From M0108 sp937862735 (GTDB lineage: Bacteria > Pseudomonadota > Gammaproteobacteria > Chromatiales > Chromatiaceae), in assembly GCA_937862735.1 (NCBI GenBank), contig CALMDH010000086.1, positions 1 through 18,637 on the forward strand: a stretch of DNA of 18,637 bases, written 5' to 3'. The position numbers were made by a program, and so were the translations under genes. Below the pieces are notes generated by a model. It was not told the DNA's origin. It worked only from the letters and a program-made list of their open reading frames with translations, and did not search any database. This document shows, piece by piece, positions 13,774-18,637 of this stretch. Position 1 is the stretch's first letter, and the number at the start of each line of letters is the position of its first letter.

Positions 13774-15546
13774 ATGAAATTTCCCTATGGTCTGAGCGAT
13801 TTCGGCAAGCTGATCCAAGAAGGCTATTGGTATCAGGACCGTACGGATCGCATTGCCCGATTGGAAGCGGCCGGGGATCAGTTGATCTTTCTGCGCCCTC
13901 GCCGCTTCGGCAAGAGCCTGCTGCTGTCGATGCTGGAGCATTACTACGATCTGAACCGGGCCGATCAATTCGAGGCCCTGTTCGGTGGCCTGGCCGTCGG
14001 GCGCCAGCCGACCTCGTTGCGTAATCGCTATTTTGTGATGCGGTGGGACTTCTCGCTGGTGCAGGCGCAGGGTGAGGTGGCCGATATCGAGGCGGCGCTG
14101 CATCAGCATCTCAACGACTGTATCAGTGACTTCGCCCAACGCTACCACGAGCTATTGCCGGGCATGATCGCGATCCATCCCGATAATGCCCTGTCCTCCT
14201 GGCGCGCGGTCTTGACGGCGGTCTCGCAGACCCCCCACAAGCTCTACCTGCTGATCGACGAATACGACAACTTCGCCAATGAAGTGCTGATGGCGAATCG
14301 CGATGGCAGCCGCGCGCGCTACGAGGCGCTGCTCTATGGCGAGGGGTTGTTAAAGATCGTCTTCAAGGCGGTCAAGGCCGCCGCCGGGGGGATGGGGCTC
14401 GATCGGGTGTTCATCACCGGCGTCTCGCCGATCGTGCTCAGCGACATGACCAGTGGCTACAACGTCGGGGAGAACATTTTTCTGCTCCCCCAATTCAACG
14501 ATCTGTGTGGTTTCACCGAGACCGAGGTCGGAAAGGTCCTGGCGCAACTCGCCACTGAGGACGGTGACTGGTCGCCGACCGAGGCGCTGGCCACCATGCG
14601 CACTTTCTACAACGGCTATCGCTTCAGCGAAGACGCCAGCGAGAGCCTCTACAATCCGACGCTGAGCCTTTATTTTCTTAAGGCGTTAGCGCAGCAAGGC
14701 CATTATCCCCGGCGGATGCTTGACGAGAATCTGGCGATGGATCGTAACAAACTGCTATACATCGCTGGCCTGCCCCAGGGGGAGGACCTGCTGATCGAGG
14801 CCCTTAGCGGTGACGATCGGGTACTGATCCCGGAACTGGTGCAGCGCTTCGGCGTCGAGGACGTGCTGCGTGCGGTCAAGGATCAGCCCTTCATGGCCTC
14901 GCTGCTGTACTTTTTCGGCATCCTCACCCTCGCCGGCGAAGGCTCCTTGGCCAAGCTGGTGCTGCGCATCCCCAACCTGGTGGCCCGCGGGCTCTATGTC
15001 GAGCGCTTGCGCGCGGGCTGGCTGCCGGCCTCACCGCAGCGTGAGGCCGGGCAACGCGCTGCCGAGACCCTCTATCTGCGCGGTGATCCAACCCCCCTCG
15101 GCGACTTTATCGAGGCCGGCTATTTTCGCGTGCTCTCCAACCGCGATTACCGCTGGACCAACGAACTGCTGGTCAAGTTCGCCTTCCTCACCTTGCTGTT
15201 CGACGATCGGCTCTACATGGCGGTCTCCGAGCTGGAGACCGAACGCGGTTATGCTGATCTGGCCCTGATCGTGCGCCCGGATATGCGCCGGTTCCAGGCC
15301 TTGGACCTGTTGCTGGAGTTCAAGTATCTGGGCCTCAAGGAGCTTGGGTTGAGCGGCGACCAGGTGCGCACCCAGTCCCGCGAACACCTGGCTGGCCTGC
15401 CGGCGGTGGCGTCCAAGCTTGATGAAGCCGCCGTGCAGGCCGCGGCATATGGCGCGACCCTGCGCGCACGCCATGGCCTGAGCGATCTGAGAGCCTTTGC
15501 GGTGGTGGCCCTGGGGGTGGAACGGTTGGTGTGGCGGGCGCTATGA
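13774..15546 (+). CDS. AAA-ATPase-like / PD-(D/E)XK nuclease family protein
   Basis: The product is 590 residues. The N-terminal ATPase_like domain has KLIQEGYWYQDRT, a variant P-loop FLRPRRFGKSLLL (39-51) and a Walker-B-like LYLLIDEYDNF (157-167). FITGVSPIVLSDMTSGYNVG and an LCGFTETEV segment follow. The C-terminal PD-(D/E)XK-type nuclease domain shows Asp 495 in YADLALIV and the ExK pair at 515-517 in LLLEFKYL. This is the DUF1703-type family, whose biological role is not established. I chose ATG 13774 because it is the start shared with the degenerate copy, with GGAGGT upstream. The ATG at 13753 is not conserved there. The frame remains open to 13453 without protein character. It appears complete and is followed by a 6-bp hairpin at 15561-15577. 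Confidence 0.87.
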   Translation: MKFPYGLSDFGKLIQEGYWYQDRTDRIARLEAAGDQLIFLRPRRFGKSLLLSMLEHYYDLNRADQFEALFGGLAVGRQPTSLRNRYFVMRWDFSLVQAQGEVADIEAALHQHLNDCISDFAQRYHELLPGMIAIHPDNALSSWRAVLTAVSQTPHKLYLLIDEYDNFANEVLMANRDGSRARYEALLYGEGLLKIVFKAVKAAAGGMGLDRVFITGVSPIVLSDMTSGYNVGENIFLLPQFNDLCGFTETEVGKVLAQLATEDGDWSPTEALATMRTFYNGYRFSEDASESLYNPTLSLYFLKALAQQGHYPRRMLDENLAMDRNKLLYIAGLPQGEDLLIEALSGDDRVLIPELVQRFGVEDVLRAVKDQPFMASLLYFFGILTLAGEGSLAKLVLRIPNLVARGLYVERLRAGWLPASPQREAGQRAAETLYLRGDPTPLGDFIEAGYFRVLSNRDYRWTNELLVKFAFLTLLFDDRLYMAVSELETERGYADLALIVRPDMRRFQALDLLLEFKYLGLKELGLSGDQVRTQSREHLAGLPAVASKLDEAAVQAAAYGATLRARHGLSDLRAFAVVALGVERLVWRAL

Positions 15547-15560
15547 GCACCGCTTGGGGA

Positions 15561-15577
15561 GCGACGTGCGCCGTCGC
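15561..15577 (+). terminator. Short hairpin after the AAA-ATPase-like gene
   Basis: GCGACG (15561-15566) and CGTCGC (15572-15577) pair around TGCGC, 15 bp after the stop. There is no T-run, so termination is only possible, not shown. Confidence 0.35.
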
Positions 15578-15716
15578 AACCCTCAGGGGCGGTTCAAGAA
15601 AACATTTCTCAAATCGAGCCTTTATGTCAGGTGTTGCGGCGCTGTCCCAACCTTTTTTGATCCTTAATGGCCAGGCTCCCAGGATCTATCATGGCCCGGG
15701 TACGGCTAAGTTGGCG

Positions 15717-15756
15717 GATGCCCGTCAGGCATCGCCAAGGCTGACCCTTAAGGAGG
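15717..15756 (+). promoter_or_regulatory. Leader hairpin and strong ribosome binding site of the reductase gene
   Basis: GATGCC (15717-15722) and GGCATC (15728-15733) form a 6-bp stem with loop CGTCA. AGGAGG (15751-15756) then lies 9 bp before ATG 15766. This decides the start over the in-frame GTG at 15757, which directly abuts the Shine-Dalgarno. Confidence 0.55.
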
Positions 15757-15765
15757 GTGCGATCA

Positions 15766-17097
15766 ATGAAGATGATGCTGCGCAGCCTGGTGGCTATCCT
15801 GCTGGGATTAACGCTGCTCTGGCTCCTGGCTGAAGGGGCTAACCTGACCACAGTTCAGGGCTTTTTTCCCTGGCGAAACCTGCTGGTCCAGTATTCCGGT
15901 ATCCTCGGCATGGGGGTTATGAGTGTTGCCATGGTCTTGGCCGTGCGCCCTGCCTGGCTGGAGCCGCGACTGCATGGCCTCGATAAGATGTACCGGCTGC
16001 ATAAGTGGCTGGGGATCGCGGGATTGGTATTGTCCATTGCTCACTGGCTGTTCTCTCAAGGGCCTAAGTGGTTGGTCCAGGCCGGCCTGCTAGTAAAACT
16101 GGCGCGGGGGCCAAGGCCCACCCAAACCGTCGAGATCTTTCGTTTCTTTCAGGAGCAACGCGGCCTGGCCGAGCAGATTGGCGAGATTGCCTTCTACATC
16201 GCAGTGGTCCTGATCGCCATCGCCCTGATCAAGCGCTTCCCCTATCGCTACTTTTTCCAGACGCATCGCTGGCTGGCCGTGGTTTACCTGGCCCTGGTGG
16301 TCCACTCGGTGGTGCTGATCAGCTATCCCTATTGGACCCAGCCACTAGGCATGGTGATGGGGGTCCTGATGTCGGCCGGCACCCTGGCGGCCTTGATCAG
16401 CCTGTTCCGGCGCATCGGCATCAAGCGCAAAGCGGTGGGGGAGATCGCGGCGGTCCACTACTTGGAAGGCGTCCAGGTCAATGCCATCACGATCCAGCTC
16501 AAGGACCGCTGGCCGGGTCATGAGGCCGGCCAGTTTGCCTTCGTGACCTTTGACGAGCGCGAAGGTGCCCATCCCTTCACCATCTCCTCCGCTTCCGCGG
16601 GGGACGGCCGGCTTCAGTTCCTGATCAAGGCGCTGGGCGATTACACCCGGACCCTGGCCGCCACGCTTAAACCCGGGGATCCGGTGACGGTGGAAGGCCC
16701 TTACGGGCGCTTCCATTTCGAGGGCACCTCCCGGCGGCAGATCTGGATCGGGGCGGGCATCGGGGTGAGTCCCTTCGTGGCCCGTATGAAGACCTTGGCG
16801 GCGCAGCCGGACGGCCGGATCGTGGACTTTTTTCACTCGACAGGCGAGGTGGACGAAGAGGCGTTGCATCGCCTGGAGACTGACGCCCGGGCAGCCGGCG
16901 TACGCCTGCATGTCCTGATCTCGTCCCGGGACGGCCGGCTGACGGGAGAGCGACTCCGGACCCTGCTGCCTGACTGGCGGCAAGCGGAGGTGTGGTTCTG
17001 TGGCCCTTCGGCCTTCGGTGACGCCATCCGCCAGGACCTTACCAGCCAGGGCTTGCCGGTGGCATGGTTCCATCAGGAATTGTTTGAGATGAGGTGA
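15766..17097 (+). CDS. Ferric-reductase-type membrane flavocytochrome
   Basis: The product is 443 residues. The N-terminal half has about six membrane segments with two pairs of haem-ligand His: 79 and 93 in LHKWLGIAG..AHWLF, and 167 and 180 in THRWLAV..VVHSVV. This is the pattern of the ferric reductase/NOX transmembrane domain. The C-terminal half is ferredoxin-reductase-like. It has an FAD motif HPFTISS (269-275), a nucleotide-binding motif GAGIGVSPF (329-337) and the late FCGPSAFG (411-418). Electrons would pass from cytosolic NAD(P)H through FAD and two haems across the membrane. The acceptor (ferric iron, oxygen or another) cannot be read from sequence. It stands alone between two copies of the AAA-ATPase-like gene. 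Confidence 0.87.
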   Translation: MKMMLRSLVAILLGLTLLWLLAEGANLTTVQGFFPWRNLLVQYSGILGMGVMSVAMVLAVRPAWLEPRLHGLDKMYRLHKWLGIAGLVLSIAHWLFSQGPKWLVQAGLLVKLARGPRPTQTVEIFRFFQEQRGLAEQIGEIAFYIAVVLIAIALIKRFPYRYFFQTHRWLAVVYLALVVHSVVLISYPYWTQPLGMVMGVLMSAGTLAALISLFRRIGIKRKAVGEIAAVHYLEGVQVNAITIQLKDRWPGHEAGQFAFVTFDEREGAHPFTISSASAGDGRLQFLIKALGDYTRTLAATLKPGDPVTVEGPYGRFHFEGTSRRQIWIGAGIGVSPFVARMKTLAAQPDGRIVDFFHSTGEVDEEALHRLETDARAAGVRLHVLISSRDGRLTGERLRTLLPDWRQAEVWFCGPSAFGDAIRQDLTSQGLPVAWFHQELFEMR

Positions 17098-17134
17098 ATG
17101 CTTTATCCGCGAATGCTATCTGGCCTCTCTAGAG

Positions 17135-17176
17135 GGTGGCCGCTTGTCGGCTACCCCCTCGGGGCCGTGCTAGACT
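17135..17176 (+). promoter_or_regulatory. Conserved hairpin and leader of the AAA-ATPase-like gene (copy 2)
   Basis: GGTGGCCG (17135-17142) and CGGCTACC (17148-17155) form a stem of seven Watson-Crick pairs and one G-T wobble. GGCCGTGCTAGACT then follows as in copy 1. The loop is 4 bases shorter than in copy 1, and one stem pair has changed on both sides. Confidence 0.55.
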
Positions 17177-17299
17177 GGGATAGACACCATCCAAATAGCT
17201 TCAGGCTCGACGGTATTTGTGACCCCGCGAATGCCACGCTGCTGATTTTGAATGATAATGATCACTGGTGGTCGCAAGCCGGAGGTACCTGGGACCATC

Positions 17300-17586
17300 A
17301 TGAAATTTCCCTATGGTCTGAGTGATTTCGGCAAGCTGATCCAAGAAGGCTATTGGTATCAGGACGGTACGGACGAGCTCCGCGGTTTCACCGAGCCGAG
17401 GTCGAAACGCTCCTGAAGCGCCAGGCCGCCGAAGGCTGGTGCTGCGCATCCCCAACCTGGTGGCCCGCGGGCTCTATGTCGAGCGCTTGCGCGCGGGCTG
17501 GCTGCCGGCCTCACCGCAGCGTGAGGCCGGGCATCGCGCTGCCGAGACTCTCTATCTGCGCGGTGATCCAACCCCCCTAGGCGACT
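17300..17586 (+). pseudogene. Internally deleted second copy of the AAA-ATPase-like gene
   Basis: There are three blocks. Block A (17300-17373) matches the first 74 bases of the intact gene with two differences. Block B (about 17377-17434) reads ELRGFTE(A)EVETLLKRQAA if one lost base is restored near 17395. It matches the GFTETEV region of the intact gene only loosely, so it probably derives from a different paralogue. Block C (17435-17586) matches 14955-15106 at 149 of 152 positions. Translation from ATG 17300 stops after 38 residues. The conserved leader precedes it. Confidence 0.85.
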
Positions 17587-17648
17587 CTGTTTCCTAAGGT
17601 CCCGATGCCTACCCTGGTCTTGCGTAAATTCCCGGTGACGCTCCTGGG

Positions 17649-17744
17649 CCCCAAGCCCCAAGCCCCAAGCCCCAAGCCCCAAGCCCCAAGCCCCAAGCTC
17701 TAAATCCCAAGCCCCAAGCTCTAAATCCCAAGCCCTAAATCCCC
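17649..17744. repeat. Heptamer tandem repeat (CCCCAAG)n
   Basis: Seven exact copies of CCCCAAG (17649-17697) are followed by degenerate heptamers CTCTAAA, TCCCAAG, CCCCAAG, CTCTAAA, TCCCAAG and CCCTAAA, ending in TCCCC. A 21-bp higher-order unit (CTCTAAA-TCCCAAG-CCCCAAG) is partly repeated. It lies in the 197-bp gap before the archease gene and resembles the short heptamer repeats described in cyanobacteria. Confidence 0.95.
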
Positions 17745-17783
17745 ATATACCCAATGGCTTAAGCCACAACCGGGATAACCCCC

Positions 17784-18236
17784 ATGCCTATGCCAGACCT
17801 TCTGCCAGCGCCAGCCTCCGTACCGTCCTGGGCCCACTTCGAGCACCGTGCCGACATGGGAGTGGCCGGCTATGGGTCGAGCCCGGCGGAGGCCTTCGAG
17901 CAGGCGGCCCTGGCGCTGACGGCCATCATCTGCGACCCCGCGACGGTGCGCCCGGCCCAGGCCATTCCCATCCAGTGCGAGGAAGCGGACCTGGAACTGC
18001 TGTTCGTGGACTGGCTCAATGCCCTCGTCTACGAGATGGCCGTCCGCCACCTGCTCTTCTCCCGCTTCCACGTCGAGATCGAAGGGGCCGTCCTCCGCGC
18101 TGTGGTCTGGGGCGAGCCCATCGACCCCGAACGTCACCAGCCCGCGGTGGAGATCAAAGGGGCTACCTACACCGCCCTCGCCGTGTACCAGGAAAATGAC
18201 GGCCAATGGGTCGCCCGCTGCGTGGTGGATGTTTGA
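17784..18236 (+). CDS. Archease (RtcB activator)
   Basis: The product is a 150-residue soluble protein. HFEHRADMGVAGYGSSPAEA, AFEQAALALTAIICDP and ELLFVDWLNALVYEM are the archease signature, with acidic residues in the HRAD region and the Asp of the final CVVDV likely to bind metal. Archease speeds guanylylation of the RNA ligase RtcB and lets it turn over many times. The rtcB gene starts 236 bp downstream on the same strand, which fits this role. ATG 17790 is an alternative start. No clear ribosome binding site precedes either. The N-terminal ten residues are variable. Confidence 0.9.
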   Translation: MPMPDLLPAPASVPSWAHFEHRADMGVAGYGSSPAEAFEQAALALTAIICDPATVRPAQAIPIQCEEADLELLFVDWLNALVYEMAVRHLLFSRFHVEIEGAVLRAVVWGEPIDPERHQPAVEIKGATYTALAVYQENDGQWVARCVVDV

Positions 18237-18297
18237 TCTGGAGTCTAGACTGATGATGTTTATTACTTGGCGTGCTGACAGCCAGGCGGGCAAGGGA

Positions 18298-18438
18298 GGG
18301 TCGGGTGGCGTCTGGCGGGGGTGTCGCCAGCAAGGACGCTGGCGGCAAGCCTACAGGGAAGTATTTACGGCGTCCCCCGCCAGATGCTACCCGACCCGGG
18401 AAAACGCTGACTCACGGCGTCCCCCTCAGACGCCACCC
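18298..18438 (+). promoter_or_regulatory. Structured spacer with competing hairpins between archease and rtcB
   Basis: A 24-base arm at 18298-18321 pairs with 18374-18397 through 22 Watson-Crick and two G-U pairs. Inside the loop, CGCCAGC (18325-18331) and GCTGGCG (18338-18344) form a second stem. A further copy of the right arm, 18427-18438 (CAGACGCCACCC), can pair perfectly with 18303-18314 and so competes with the first pairing. It can alternatively form a local stem, GGCGTC (18416-18421) with GACGCC (18429-18434). The rtcB ribosome binding site lies 23 bp further on. Confidence 0.8.
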
Positions 18439-18471
18439 AATCCGGAACTACCCTGAAGTCGAGGAATCCCC

Positions 18472-18637
18472 ATGGACACCAAGACCCTGACCAAGCTCAC
18501 CGACACCCAGTGGCGCATCGAACCAAAGGGCCCCATGCGCGTCCCCGGCATCCTCTTCGGCAACGAGGCCCTGATCCGCGATATGGACGACAAGGTGTAC
18601 GAGCAGGTGGTCAACGTCGCCAGCCTGCCGGGCATCG
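18472..18637 (+). CDS. rtcB: RNA-splicing ligase RtcB (5' part, runs off the window)
   Basis: The first 55 residues are seen. They read MDTKTLTKLTDTQWRIEPKG, then MRVPGILFGNEALIRDMDD and KVYEQVVNVASLPGI. This is the conserved N-terminus of bacterial RtcB, the GTP- and Mn-dependent ligase that joins 2',3'-cyclic phosphate or 3'-phosphate ends to 5'-OH RNA ends in tRNA or rRNA repair. The catalytic Cys and His lie beyond the window. GAGGA at 18461-18465 gives a good ribosome binding site. It follows archease and the structured spacer, and no RtcR-type regulator gene is in view. Confidence 0.9.
   Translation, partial: MDTKTLTKLTDTQWRIEPKGPMRVPGILFGNEALIRDMDDKVYEQVVNVASLPGI

Noticed and set aside
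17733..17739. Telomere-like CCCTAAA unit
   Set aside because: It occurs once as a degenerate member of the CCCCAAG array, so the resemblance to plant telomere repeats is chance.
17649..17744. CRISPR array
   Set aside because: The repeats are contiguous heptamers without spacers, and no cas genes are present.

Overview
The window suggests a GC-rich gammaproteobacterium, most likely a purple sulfur bacterium or relative (Chromatiales). This rests on the high-GC coding style, an ArsS-type arsenosugar operon, an AlaA aminotransferase, and several traces of an AAA-ATPase-like/PD-(D/E)XK family that is abundant in that group. It is an inference, since no rRNA or tRNA is present.

Region 1 (1-2304) is lower in GC and looks like the tail of an integron cassette array. 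Three plus-strand ORFs (an unknown protein, a GIY-YIG/DUF4357 nuclease, and a class I methyltransferase) are each followed by an attC-like site. Region 2 (2280-5854) has two small minus-strand genes (a 73-residue membrane protein and a CxxC protein) divergent from a plus-strand arsenosugar-type operon. That operon encodes radical SAM ArsS and glycosyltransferases of the TIGR04283 and TIGR04282 types. A 17-bp palindrome with flanking direct repeats sits between the divergent units. ArsS carries a Gly/Asn-rich insertion and the first glycosyltransferase an 80-residue low-complexity tail. Region 3 (5968-8272) has alaA and an HtpX-like M48 membrane protease, each preceded or followed by hairpins.

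Region 4 (8340-13375) reads almost entirely on the minus strand. It holds a porin, a periplasmic adenosine-deaminase-like lipoprotein and a small lipoprotein, set among gene wrecks. The wrecks are the N-terminus of an AAA-ATPase-like protein, a PIN-like gene with an amber stop, the C-terminal end of an RND pump, and a GNAT acetyltransferase split by an in-frame amber codon. Region 5 (13615-17590) has an intact AAA-ATPase-like/PD-(D/E)XK protein and a ferric-reductase-type flavocytochrome, then an internally deleted second copy of the first gene. Both copies keep the same upstream hairpin and leader. Region 6 (17649-18637) has a heptamer tandem repeat, an archease gene, a highly structured 200-bp spacer, and the start of rtcB (RNA ligase).

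The strongest candidates for something undescribed are three: the archease-rtcB spacer, with mutually exclusive pairings just before the rtcB ribosome binding site; the operator-like palindrome of the arsenosugar operon; and the conserved hairpin leader of the AAA-ATPase-like family.
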